64,000 nt of DNA from Unio delphinus (taxonomy: Eukaryota; Mollusca; Bivalvia; Unionida; Unionidae), in contig JAQISU010000155.1 in NCBI GenBank assembly GCA_029339505.1, positions 16,135,501-16,199,500 on the forward strand, in the 5' to 3' direction. The notes beneath the pieces are model-generated. The model worked only from the letters and a program-made list of their open reading frames with translations. It was not told where the DNA came from and did no database searches. This document shows positions 35,906-46,469 of the stretch, one piece after another. Position 1 is the stretch's first letter. Every line of letters starts with the position of its first letter. The position numbers were made by a program, and so were the translations under genes.

Positions 35906-36106
35906 TTAGTCACTATGATAACCATTAACACGTGCATCGATAAATTCTCGAAATACGCCGATATCCATGATACCGCCTTGAAATAATCGTCTACAAATAT
36001 CAGCGGCTTCATTAATTATTTTCGGGGAGTTATTTCCAACCCGTGCTCCTCCTATGAGAATTTGTAATCGTGCTATGCCGGAAAGAATATTATTAGGACA
36101 TGCCAT
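35906..36106 (-). CDS. small unknown viral-block frame
   Basis: A 66-codon frame from ATG 36106 (MACPNNILSGIARLQILIGG), with IINEAADICRRLFQGG near its middle. The equivalent regions of tandem units 2-4 have lost the ATG context and carry shifts. Unknown function. It may be a fragment of a larger gene, since coding-like sequence continues upstream. Confidence 0.4.
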   Translation of the reverse strand: MACPNNILSGIARLQILIGGARVGNNSPKIINEAADICRRLFQGGIMDIGVFREFIDARVNGYHSD

Positions 36107-36180
36107 AAGACCACTTCCTTGAGAAAATCCACTACCAGTTGCACCTTACGAATCGTGAGATTTTTCTTTTAAAGGTTCCA

Positions 36181-36354
36181 TTATTCCCAAACTTCTAAAA
36201 ATTCCTCATCTGTTTCTTCCTCTTGTGAAGGTGGATGAAGTTGATAGGAAGTATCTTGCTTTGAAGATATTTGTCTTTTCCTTTGTTGTTTTCGCTGTTT
36301 TAGTTTTTCATCTCGCTCTTTTAGTTCTTCCCTTCGCGATTTTAGTTCTTCCAT
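36181..36354 (-). CDS. 57-residue charged coiled-coil protein
   Basis: An intact ATG-to-TAA frame. The first half is highly charged and heptad-like (MEELKSRREELKERDEKLKQ), followed by RKQQRKRQ; the second half is acidic (QEEETDEEF). Copies at 43998-44156, 52048-52206 and 59747-59905 keep the frame but stop five codons earlier. Function unknown; it may be a scaffold or core protein of the virus-like element. Confidence 0.4.
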   Translation of the reverse strand: MEELKSRREELKERDEKLKQRKQQRKRQISSKQDTSYQLHPPSQEEETDEEFLEVWE

Positions 36355-36360
36355 TTTTTG

Positions 36361-36979
36361 TTATTTTAGTTTACTATATACTTTATGTACCACTTTGAGA
36401 TATCCTATATACTGTGCACTTTTTCTATCGACTAGACTTGTTTCGTTTTAATTTTAAAAAGTACATCGGTCCAATGTTGCATACATTTACAATACGTTTA
36501 ATATTCCGGTTTTAAGATATCTTTTCTATCATCATAACGCTTGGCAGCAAACAAAATTGATACAATCATTTAAATCACTTTTATCGATTGTTGTTAAAGT
36601 ATCCTAAGTAAATTTACGTAATTCTTCGACTATTTCTTCACCGGTTGTTTTTGGACTAAATTGAGGTTGTGCCGGTTGTGGTATTTCACCAGGAAGAATT
36701 TGTTAAAGTCTAGATGTTTCTTTAGTTCTTTTTGCTATTTATTCAAGTTCAGCAAGAATATACATTTCTTCGTCTTCTCCTTCTTTACCATTTACGATGT
36801 CTTTAGTAGTAGCAGTAATACGTTTAAATAATTGTTGATAACCTTCTGCAAAATCAACTTGAGATTCTTGTCTTTCTTGCAATTTGCATCTAACAGAATC
36901 ATGGACGGGTATAAATTTTTTTAATCGCCTTTAGTGTTTCTCGTGCCAAACGAGTAGTTAATGATCCTCCTACCATTAT
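36361..36979 (-). pseudogene. 5' end of the capsid block, unit 1 (decayed)
   Basis: Two genes seen open in units 2-4 are broken here. The MVGGSLTTRLARE frame starts at 36979 and shifts after about 25 codons; the PEYQTYCKCMQHWTDVLF frame has internal stops. Two stops at the end of the MVGG frame (after AELE, and before QIL) are shared by all units and so predate the amplification. Neither family is recognised. Confidence 0.45.
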
Positions 36980-37264
36980 TGATACATGATATGATTTAAT
37001 TCGTAGCGGCAGAGTAGTAGAGAGGGTTCAACCTCAAATATGCGTCAAAAGTAAACAATCACTAGCATAATAATAAAAAACAGTAACCAGTAAGAGTACC
37101 TCCGAATTTGGAGATTTTGTAGATTTTTTTTCAAGGTTTTTAGTAGACCTTAGTTTGACCAATAGACGCCTTTAAACAGTTGTCTGATTCGCCCTCTCTG
37201 CTGCTTACTTGGAGTTATGTTCTAGAAATTTCCAGTTGTTGATGTAATGCTTTTATGGTTGTTT

Positions 37265-37300
37265 TATAAGGGATAACATACGCAGTTTCATTCTTCAGTT
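37265..37300 (+). promoter_or_regulatory. TATA/initiator core promoter, unit 1
   Basis: TATAAGGG starts at 37265 and TTCAGTT (initiator type) is centred on 37297, 32 bp on, a typical Pol II spacing. Both are kept in all four complete units. It points away from the antisense viral block. It may be an LTR or a gene promoter; LTR ends were not identified. Confidence 0.45.
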
Positions 37301-37533
37301 ATTCTTGTGAGTGTCATAAAGAAAATGTTGATTTATTTATACTGTGAACGTTGAAGTTGCAGAGCGAACATAAACAGTGCCTTGCGGGATTATTGTGAAA
37401 TGTTTCAAAGACTTGCATATTTATTTAATTTCGTCTGAATACCGCGAAACATTCAAGTACATTTGAGACAGTTTGTTTTCATGGGATTTACCTTGAAGTT
37501 AAAGGCTTTGTATATCAGCACAGTTATTCTTCT

Positions 37534-37740
37534 GTGGAGCTAGCGCATAAGGGCATCAGAATCTTCAATTGGAATACTTTTGGACAGTTTTCGGATTGCT
37601 GTCAAAATAATAGTACATTTAGAAAAAATTGGAATTCATATCATACTGTAGTATATTATGCAGGACAATCCATGCAGATGATTCACTCGGCTCTTGACAA
37701 CTTTATTTATGAACACATATTTACTCCTGATAAGACATAA
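37534..37740 (+). other. conserved open frame without ATG, unit 1
   Basis: A 68-codon frame (ELAHKGIRIFNWNTFGQFSD and on) preserved in units 1-3 (45346-45552, 53396-53602) with one residue change, but disrupted in unit 4 near 61140. It may be untranslated leader sequence. No homology recognised. Confidence 0.25.
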
Positions 37741-37985
37741 TGTATGTTTTATATCAGGAAGAACTAAAACCGGTTTAATCCAGTAACGATTGACAATTAC
37801 CCACAGTCCTTGGGTTTAAGATCATTATGCATAATTTATTCTTACAAACAAAACAGTGACAGGTGAGAAACTAGCTCAATAATTACAAGTCTACTGTTAA
37901 CCGAAAGTTTTCGAAAAAAAAGATATACAGTGGGAATCTTCATGCATTTCCTAATTGCTAATTGCGACTAAAGTTAAAGTTTTGT

Positions 37986-38102
37986 ATGAACAATAATCTT
38001 GAATTTCGACGCTCCTTGAACAGTTCAGCCGAACCAAGCAAGCAAAAATTTATGTGCTCTCTTAAAATTTTGACAAAGATGATTCAGGTCTATTTGCTGA
38101 CG
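37986..38102 (+). CDS. short exon with perfect splice donor, unit 1
   Basis: ATG-initiated 39 codons (MNNNLEFRRSLNSSAEPSKQ and on) run into a consensus donor (ACG|GTAAGT at 38103) in phase 0. It lies about 690 bp after the promoter-like sequence on the same strand. The same exon is kept in units 2-4, and in the diverged unit 4 the only length change is three bases. A following exon was not identified. Product unknown. Confidence 0.35.
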
Positions 38103-38478
38103 GTAAGTTTTTTCTGTAATTTAATTTCTGCTACCACGTTACATTACTTTTAAATTTGTATTTATATAAGGTGAAAACGTAACATCGAGTTGACTTCTTA
38201 AGTCACGTAGAAGTGATTAATTATGACCTTTATTATTTGCATAGTACGCACAGGCATATAGGTACACCCAAAAAAGTTCGTATGTGTGTGTGTTTGTGTG
38301 TGTGTGAGTTTAGAAATGTTTTTATAAAGCTGTTTCATATATAGATAGTTTTGATATATCAAATTATGACACATCAAAAAATATCTAATTTCTCTATACT
38401 CTCTTATAAAATAATGTAATATTCCGCACATAATCAACATTTTCAAAATGAATTAAGCATATTTTACAATTCCAACTG

Positions 38479-38481
38479 CTC

Positions 38482-38516
<35 letters not shown>

Positions 38517-38519
38517 GTC

Positions 38520-38557
<38 letters not shown>
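38479..38557. repeat. (TC)n microsatellite, unit 1
   Basis: CT/TC dinucleotides with GTCT variants. Units differ in length. Confidence 0.95.
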
Positions 38558-38559
<2 letters not shown>

Positions 38560-38819
38560 TATATTTTCAAGATCGTTGCCATGGTGGCTTGAATGGATAT
38601 GAGATCATAAGATTTATTGTGGTAAAACTACAATACAGATAACACGACCTCCATAGGAAGTCAGATTGGCACCATTTTCATTTTACAACAAACTAAACTT
38701 TATAGTCCTTCAATAAAAACCCTATGCTGATGTGACCATTCATTCAGGAGAATGAATTTTCATGATTGCCATTGTAGCCAAATAAAGTCAGGTCAACATC
38801 CATTTTCAAGCATAGACTT

Positions 38820-39990
38820 GTGATGGCCAAAAACCTGATATAATAACAATACTACAACTCATGTAGTAATATCATACTATTTCCAGGTGATAGTGAACAA
38901 CTCAATTGAGATAATCAAAATCTGCTTGTGTAACAATACTATATTGCGATCTGCCAAACCAATGTAGTAATACTACTCTTTTTCCAAGTGACAGAGTAAA
39001 ACTGCTTTTGTGATAAAAATACCTGCTGTATTAACAATACTACATTGCTAATTACCAAACCTATGTTTAAAGAAATTACTCTATTCAAAGGGAACAGTAT
39101 TATACTTATATTGTGATCTCAAACCCTGCTGTAATACGAAAACTATTTCGGTAAACAAAAAGGTCATGTAGTAATAGTTCCCTATTTCATTGTGAAAGTG
39201 TACCACTCATTTTGTGGCCTACAAATCCTGATGTACTAACAACACGCTACATTATTAATCACAGAACCCATGCAGTAATATTACCCTGTTTCCATGGTAA
39301 CAGTGTATCAATGAGTATGTGATCTTTAAATCTGATATAGTAATAATAATATATTGCCTGGAATCCACATGGTAGCAAAACAAAAAATATGTTTGTGTGA
39401 TGCAAGGAAAATATAAGGTTGGAAACATGGGACATATATCTGTTTTGGCCCTTACAATGGCACATATAACAATGTTATGTTTTCGAAGTGACAGAGTAAA
39501 ACTGGTTTTGTGATAAAAATACCTGATGTAATAACAATACTATATTGCTAATTATCACACCCATGTTTAAAGAAATTACTCTATTCACAGGGAACAGTAT
39601 TATACTTATATTGTGATCTCAAACTCTGCTGTAATACGAAAAGTACATTGGTAAACACAAAAGGCATGTGGTAATAGTTTCCTATTTCATTATGAAATTG
39701 TACCACTCATTTTGTGGCCTACAAATCCTGATGTAGTAACAACACCCTACATTAGTAATCACAGAACCCATGCAGTAATATTACCCTGTTTCCATGGTAA
39801 CAGTGTATCAATGAGTATGTGATATCCAAATCTGATATAGTAATAATACTATATTGCCTGAAATCCACGTGGTAGCAAACCAAAACAAAATGTTTGTGTC
39901 ATGCAAGGAAAATATAAGGTTGGAAACATGGGACATCTATCTGTTTTGCCCCGTACAATGGCAAATATAACGATGTTATAGAAACAAGAT
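38820..39990. repeat. hierarchical satellite, unit 1
   Basis: Monomers of about 95-105 bp (marker AACAATACTACATTGCTAAT or variants near 38847, 38933, 39043, 39240) make a 500-bp higher-order unit: GACAGAGTAAAACTG recurs at 38990 and 39490, and the following 500 bp match closely. Confidence 0.75.
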
Positions 39991-41017
39991 AAATCATGGT
40001 TTTTGAATAAGCTGATTTTGCCAATATCGCTGACTTTCTAACATTATACATACATGGTTAAAACATGTTTTAGTGATTAAAGTGGCTCTATGTTTTTTCC
40101 GATAAATTGGACTTCAGTTTTAAGTCAGTTTAGAACATATTTCAAAAAATATAATTTATTATTCAAATAATTTACTCCTTCAATTTAGGCATTTTAGCTA
40201 TATTTGAGACTTCATTAAAACTGCCAAGCTATAAAAAAAAACATCCATTTTTAAAAACTCTAAAAAAAATTATTTTAATCCTCAGAAACAATATTGCCCT
40301 TATCCTATGAAAATACACATTTTGTGTAGACAAAAGCACACAGATATAGTAGTGACAAATACACAACTTATGAAATAAACACTAAACATTTTACATGTAG
40401 TTTCTAAGATAAGCTAATTAACTGCAAAAAGGTTTATGATAATAATATATACTGGTCATACAACAATTTTTGGATGTTCGAGTTGTTCACTTTTCCAAAA
40501 ATATTAATGTATCTGGGGTAATTTGACACTTGCCACATAATGAATAATTTTTTCATTTATCTTGTTTTGTTTTCTATATACACAGCGACAGTCAAACATT
40601 TGCATGTAATAATTGACGTTTTACAATATCATATCATATCATTACAACCAGAGGCATGCATCCACTGTGACATAAGATTTGACTGTTTGGGAAAGCTATA
40701 AAATCCACAAGTGCTATTGATTAAATCACTTCAATGTTTACATCCACAGAGCGCACAATGATTGTGTCCACCTATTTTATTTAACCTGAAAAATATATGA
40801 TATCTTAGCTTTGACTTAACCTGTTTACTGATGTGTGCTGTAAGAGCGACTTGACAGATCTCTCAATCGCTAGTATCACAAAAGCTAATACAATAACATT
40901 GGACCTTGATGCATCAGTGTTTGTGTAGAACAATGTGAAAGGACTCTGCTGTTGTTTGAAAAATGTCTTTCCAACATATAAATGCTATAATATGTCTTGT
41001 CTACTACTTAAATTACT
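39991..41017. other. conserved non-coding spacer, unit 1
   Basis: AT-rich; present with few changes in units 2 and 3 (about 48040-49078, 55730-56767) and absent from unit 4. No gene recognised. Confidence 0.5.
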
Positions 41018-41021
41018 ACAC

Positions 41022-41057
<36 letters not shown>

Positions 41058-41083
41058 ATAATAATAATAATAATAATAATAAT
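41018..41083. repeat. (CTA)n-(ATA)n microsatellite, unit 1
   Basis: About 12 CTA units then about nine ATA units. Confidence 0.95.
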
Positions 41084-41265
41084 CTCATTTTATACTTTCA
41101 TTGTCTGAAGTTGATTGCCTGCTTGGCAACACATTTATTTAAGAATACATTATTGTTGAAACAATTGTTGAATATTATAAAAGAAACTTTTTTTTACTAA
41201 TCTTGCTAAAACATTCTTCTAAAAAGCATTTTTGTGAATGAAGCGGTAAAAATGTCAGACATATG

Positions 41266-41535
41266 ACGACGATGTCTGTGGTGTGGCAGTTTAAAGTGAT
41301 GTCTAGCACTGGGGCATCATGCTGCATACATATAGCATGATGTCCCATCCAGCTACATTATCTTGACACCAGGAGAACCAGTCCTAATGTTAACCTTTTA
41401 TTTCTGAATGTTTATAGCGAGGCAGCTATTAGTATCATTCTTAATAAGTCTTTGGTATGACTCAACCTGGGTTTGAAACCGCAGCCTCTTGTATCCGAGA
41501 AGAACGCTCTAACCACTAGGCCAAAAGAGCAGTTA
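41266..41535 (-). mobile_element. SINE family A, unit 1
   Basis: Family core plus tRNA-like head on minus (GCCTAGTGGTTAGAGCGTTC, GGTTTCAAACCCAGG). It is present at the same place in units 1-3, so it inserted before amplification. Confidence 0.7.
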
Positions 41536-42214
41536 TTCTATAAAGTATTCTTTTAAAGGTAAACAAATGTGTAAATAAAATGGAACAAAATTCTCTCAAA
41601 GGCAATACATCCTTTCATGCTGACAATTGTGGTCAGGAATTCAAGATCAGCTTATTATTTTTTTAGGAATTGAGAAATGTTGAAACCATCTCTAATATTC
41701 TACAGCAATAACAGGATTTTTCATTTAAATGTTGTGTTGGCCACATTGAAAGACGTATTGACATCATTATAATTTAGGACCTACAAGATGTCACGAGGAG
41801 TCCTGTGATGAAAATCCCATGTTGATATGACTGTATATTTTCAAGATCGCTACCTTTGTGGCTTGAATGAATATGAAATCATAAGAATTCTTCCGGTAAA
41901 AGTACAGTAAAGATAACTCGATCTCCAGATACCCATTATGTTGACCATATAGGAAGTCAGATTGGCACCATTTTCATTTTACAACAAACTTGACTTAATA
42001 GTCATTCAATAAAATCCCTATGCTGATCTGACCATTCATTCAGTAGAATAAAGTTTCATGATTGTCATTGTATCCAAAAAGGTCAATGTCAAACCAGTCT
42101 TCTGTAACAAATTCCCTTGGCAATACTTGTTTCCAGTCAAAAGGTGTAACTGTAACAAGATTTTTACGATACTGCTGTGACATACATGTTGGACATCATG
42201 CCTAAACCAAAATG

Positions 42215-42530
42215 CATGCTTACCACAAGCTTCTTGCAAGCTTGCGAAAAGCTAGTTGAACTTGCACATGCTAATAATTGTGCTCGCACAAGCCTGCAAA
42301 ATGACTTTTTCTAAGTCTGCAAGCTTGCAGCAAGCTAGTGAGGGTGCATGCACAAGCTTGCAAAATAATTTTTTCCAAGTCTGCAAGCTTGCAGCAAGCT
42401 CGAAAAATCTTAAGTTCAATCTTGCACATGTAATGTCTCCAAGTCTGCAAGCTTGGAAAATGTAAAGTTCAAGCTTTCAAAATCAATTGTACTGATTAAG
42501 TGTGCAAGCTTGCAGTATAATTCAATCAGT
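42215..42530. repeat. HindIII-palindrome repeat cluster, unit 1
   Basis: The perfect 14-bp palindrome CTGCAAGCTTGCAG occurs at 42317-42330 and 42381-42394 (64 bp apart). Variants lie near 42233, 42356, 42446 and 42501, with CAAGCT half-sites between. Confidence 0.7.
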
Positions 42531-43007
42531 CACGAAAGTTGAAAATTGGCAGCTAACTATAGCGCATACAAGCGATCATGCAGTACCTATTTTGGACATC
42601 CATTATATATCATGGGCAGTAAACAACATGTCAAATTTAAATGCTATTTTGTTTTTAGTTAATAGCATATAATAATGCCCCTTGTTAAATATATGTATAT
42701 AAGCTTTCAATTTTTGCAGACATGCTAAACAATTGTACTTTGCAGCTACATATATAAAATATATTATTCCAGTATTTCTTTATCTAAACTTAAATATGAT
42801 CATTATTAATATATATTTTAAACTAAACTGATTTCTTGTCCTTGTGTAATATAAAATGTAATTTATTCACACAAATATGTTATATCCATTTAATGATATG
42901 TCTTGTTTAAAATATCAGCCAGGTTAGATAAACCAAGGAGCTTTTTGTATATAAAATAAATTCTGGCTTTATTGCAGCGAGTGACATGGATTATAATCAT
43001 ATAATTT
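42531..43007. other. linker before unit 2
   Basis: AT-rich non-coding DNA ending at the junction where unit 2's capsid fragment begins. The same linker precedes units 3, 4 and 5. Confidence 0.6.
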
Positions 43008-43203
43008 ATGACAACTGCACCTTCTACTTCAATAAATGCTTTGGCGGGTAGGATATATTTATTGTATCCTGAACTTAAAGTTCAATTCTTCCTTGTTGAT
43101 TTGGCTGTATTTCGTTATTGGAATAGGATTAATAATCGCGTAAAGATTCAACTTTCGGAACCGGTGGGTCTATATCAAATGATTTGTCGGGTGTAGGTTT
43201 GAA
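43008..43203 (-). pseudogene. truncated capsid N-terminus, unit 2
   Basis: Antisense copy of the first third of the capsid gene (opening MFKPTPDKSFDIDPPVPKV), with stops and shifts, cut at the unit junction 43007/43008. Confidence 0.6.
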
Positions 43204-43292
43204 CATCTTAATATAGTTCTCGATCTAAATCGCAATCTCAAATTTCTTCCTGCTATTCAATTTGCAGCAATACTTCTTTGTATTTGATTAGA

Positions 43293-43613
43293 TCATTGAT
43301 TCATCAAGGTTGCTGGTTTTTGATCCGCGGCTTGGTTTACTATTTTACTGACATTCGCGGGCATGATTTCCGTGGATGCCAGTTTCACTAGCTGCGGTTT
43401 TCGTCGTATTAATCGTGGTAGCCTTTCTTTGGCTGCAGAAATCGCCTTACTGGCAATATTAACAATAGCACCAGGAGCTTTTTCACCAATAACATTAATA
43501 GCTTTAATCGAAAAGTGTTTTGCGATTGGTGTTATTTTGGGAGCCGTTCTTGCAAATAACCACCGAATAACATTACCAAGACCATCTCCGTAAATTGTTC
43601 TATAAACGGTTAA
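43293..43613 (-). pseudogene. pX/pVI-like minor capsid protein, unit 2 (open frame, no ATG)
   Basis: An open minus frame of about 106 codons between TGA upstream of 43613 and TGA 43293-43295: YGDGLGNVIRWLFARTAPKI, then AINVIGEKAPGAIVNIASKA and a basic segment. Unlike unit 1 there is no frameshift at the IV-NIASK junction. It lacks an obvious start codon and its C-terminal end is out of frame. Confidence 0.5.
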
Positions 43614-43997
43614 TCACGAGTTTACTACTGTAACCATAACAGGTGGATGATGGTGCAGATATATGATCATCTTATTTGTTGTCTTTTATATCTAATGTAG
43701 TGACAATTAGTCACTATGATAACCATTAACAAGTGCATCGATAAATTCTCGAAATACGAAGATATCCATGATACCGCCTTGAAATAATCGTCTACAAATA
43801 TCAGCGGCTTCATTAATTATTTCTCTGGGAGTTATTTCGAACCCGTGCTCCTCCTATGAGAATGTCTAATCGTGCTATGCCGGAGAGAATATTATTAGGA
43901 CAGGCTATAAGACCAATTCCTCGAGAAAATCCACTACTAGTTGCACCTTGCTAATCGTGAGATTTTTCTTTTAAAGGTTATATTATTCCCAAACTTC

Positions 43998-44156
43998 TTA
44001 AAATTCTTCATCTGTTTCTTCCTCTTGTGCAGGTGGATGAAGTTGATAGAAAGTATCTTGCTTTGAAGATATTTTTCTTTTCCTTTGTTGTTTTCGCTGT
44101 TTTAGTTTTTCTTCTCTCTCTTTTAGTTCTTCCCTTCGCGGTTTTAGTTCTTCCAT
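43998..44156 (-). CDS. charged coiled-coil protein, unit 2
   Basis: 52 codons from ATG 44156 (MEELKPRREELKEREEKLKQ) to TAA, five codons shorter than unit 1 because of an early TAA after DEEF. Confidence 0.4.
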   Translation of the reverse strand: MEELKPRREELKEREEKLKQRKQQRKRKISSKQDTFYQLHPPAQEEETDEEF

Positions 44157-44162
44157 TTTTTG

Positions 44163-44372
44163 CTATTTCAGTTTGCCATATACTTTATCTACCACTTTGA
44201 GGTATCCAATATAAGATGCACGTTTTATATCGACTCGACATATTTTAGTTTTAATATTAAAAAGTACATCCGCCCAATGTTGCATATCTTTACAATATGT
44301 TTGATATTCCGGTTTCAACATTTCTTTTCTATCATCATAACACTTATCAGCAGACAAAATTGATAAAATCAT
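44163..44372 (-). CDS. 69-codon unknown frame, unit 2
   Basis: MILSILSADKCYDDRKEMLK, then PEYQTYCKDMQHWADVLFNI and a basic tail. Identical in units 2-4, broken in unit 1. Its first codons overlap the end of the preceding frame. Unknown family. Confidence 0.35.
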   Translation of the reverse strand: MILSILSADKCYDDRKEMLKPEYQTYCKDMQHWADVLFNIKTKICRVDIKRASYIGYLKVVDKVYGKLK

Positions 44373-44544
44373 TTAAATCACTTTTATCGATTGTTCATAA
44401 AGTATCCTCAGTTAATTTATTACGTAATTCTTCGACTATTTCTTCACCGGTTGTTTTTGGACTAAATTGAGGTTGTGCCGGTTGTGGTACTTGACCAGAA
44501 AGAATTTGTTACAGTCTAGATGTTTCTTCAGTTCTTTTTGCTAT

Positions 44545-44781
44545 TTATTCAAGTTCAGCAAGAATATACATTTCTTCGTCTTCTCCTTCTTTCCCATTTA
44601 CAATTTCTTTAGTAGTTGCAGTAATACGTTTAAATAATTGTTGATAATCTTCTGCAAAATCAACTTGAGATTCTTGTCTTTCTTGTAAATTGCATCTAAC
44701 ACAATCATGAACGGGTATAAATTTTTTAATCGCCTTTTGTCTTTCTCGTGCCAAACGGGTAGTTAATGATCCTCCTACCAT
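44545..44781 (-). CDS. 78-codon unknown frame, unit 2
   Basis: MVGGSLTTRLARERQKAIKK, CVRCN and an acidic end (GKEGEDEEMYILAELE). In-frame coding-like sequence continues past the TAA through two more stops, so this is probably the N-terminal part of a longer dead gene. Identical in unit 3. Confidence 0.4.
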   Translation of the reverse strand: MVGGSLTTRLARERQKAIKKFIPVHDCVRCNLQERQESQVDFAEDYQQLFKRITATTKEIVNGKEGEDEEMYILAELE

Positions 44782-45076
44782 TATTGATATATGGTATGAT
44801 TTAATTCTTAGCAGCAGAGAAGTAGAGATAGTGCAACCTCAAATATGCGTCAAAAGTAAACAATCACTAGCATAATAATAAAAAACAGTAACCAGTAAGA
44901 GTACCTCCGAATAGTAGCTTTGGAGATTTTTTACATTATTTTTCCAGGTTTTTAGTAGACCTTAGTTTGACCAATAGACGCCTTTAAACAGTTGTCTGAT
45001 TCGCCCTCTCTGCTGCTTACTTGGAGTTATGTTCTAGAAATTTCCAGTTGTTGATGTCATGCTTTTATGGTTGTTT

Positions 45077-45113
45077 TATAAGGGATAACATACGCAGTTT
45101 CATTCTTCAGTTA
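45077..45113 (+). promoter_or_regulatory. TATA/initiator core promoter, unit 2
   Basis: TATAAGGG at 45077 and TTCAGTT centred on 45109, unchanged from unit 1. Confidence 0.45.
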
Positions 45114-45797
45114 TTCTTGTGAGTGTCATGAAGAAAATGTTGATTTATTTATACTGTGAACGTTGAAGTTGCAGAGCGAACATAAACCGTGCCTTGCGGG
45201 ATTATTGTGAAATGTTTCAAAGACTTGCATATTTATTTAATTTCGTCTTAATACCGCGAAACATTCAAATACATTCGAGACAGTTTGTTTTCATGGGATT
45301 TACCTTGAAGTTAAAGGCTTTGAATATAAGCACAGTTATTCTTCTGTGGAGCTAGCGCATAAGGGCATCAGAATCTTCAATTGGAATACTTTTGAACAGT
45401 TTTCGGATTGCTGTCAAAATAATAGTACATTTAGAAAAAATTGGAATTCATATCATACTGTAGTATATTATGCAGGACAATCCATGCAGATGATTCACTC
45501 GGCTCTTGACAACTTTATTTATGAACACATATTTACTCCTGATAAGACATAATGTATGTTTTATATCAGGAAGAACTAAAACCAGTTTAATCCAGTAACG
45601 GTTGACAATTACCCACAGTCCTTGGGTTTAAGATCATTATGCATAATTTATTCTTACCAACAGAACAGTGACAGGTGAGAAACTAGCTCAATAATTACAA
45701 GTCTACTGTTAACCGAAAGTTTTCGAAAAAAAAGATATACAGTGGGAATCTGCATGCATTTCCTAATTGCTAATTGCGACTATAGTTAAAGTTTTGT

Positions 45798-45914
45798 ATG
45801 AACAATAATCTTGAATTTCGACGCTCCTTAAACAGTTCAGCCGAACCAAGCAAGCAAAAATTTATGTGCTCTCTTAAAATTTTGACAAAGATGATTCAGA
45901 TCTTTTTGCTGACG
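45798..45914 (+). CDS. short exon with perfect splice donor, unit 2
   Basis: 39 codons from ATG, then GTAAGT at 45915; only single-base changes relative to unit 1. Confidence 0.35.
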
Positions 45915-46288
45915 GTAAGTTCTTTCTGTAATTTAATTTCTGCTACCACGTTACATGACTTTTAAATTCGTATTTATATAAGGTGAAAACGTAACATCGA
46001 GTTGACTTCTTAAGTCACGTAGAAGTGATTAATTATGACCTTTATTATTTGCATAGTACGCACAGGCATATAGATACACCCAAAAAAGTTCGTATGTGTG
46101 TGCGTTTGTGTGTGTGAGTTTAGAAATGTTTTTATAAAGCTGTTTCATATATAGATAGTTTTGATATATCAAATTATGACACATCAAAAAATATCTAATT
46201 TCTCTATACTCTCTTATAAAATAATGTAATATTCCGCACATAATCAACATTTTCAAAATGAATTAAGCATATTTTACAATTCCAACTG

Positions 46289-46297
46289 CTCTCTCTC

Positions 46298-46359
<62 letters not shown>
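46289..46359. repeat. (TC)n microsatellite, unit 2
   Basis: TC dinucleotides with GTCT variants. The DNA after it (TGCACTTTTTTGCCATTG) differs from units 1 and 3. Confidence 0.95.
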
Positions 46360-46361
<2 letters not shown>

Positions 46362-46469
46362 GCACTTTTTTGCCATTGTTAAGACTCTCAGGTCGTAAAC
46401 TATTAAAATTGTTTCAGAATTAAAAAGGAATTGTTTGCTCGTCTTTTTTAAAAGCATTGTCTATGGTTA

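Larger units (their letters stand above)
35206..43007. repeat. macro-repeat unit 1 (7802 bp), oldest edge
   Basis: The first unit of a tandem array recognised by anchors spaced 7802, 8050, 7699 and 4681 bp. Left of 35206 the capsid gene continues; in units 2-5 it is replaced by linker DNA. Order: viral block (35206-36980, antisense), promoter-like sequence (37265), short exon (37986), TC tract, satellite, conserved AT-rich spacer, CTA tract, SINE, HindIII-palindrome cluster, linker. Confidence 0.85.

Noticed and set aside
42036..42239. Minus-strand 67-codon frame repeated in units 1-3
   Set aside because: It lies in conserved repeat DNA, shows no domain or splice signal, and is lost in unit 4.
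43008..43196. Plus-strand 62-codon frame at each unit start
   Set aside because: Antisense to the capsid N-terminus; conserved only because the DNA is repeated.
43363..43593. Plus-strand 76-codon frame repeated in units 2-4
   Set aside because: It is the antisense shadow of the pX/pVI-like minus-strand frame.
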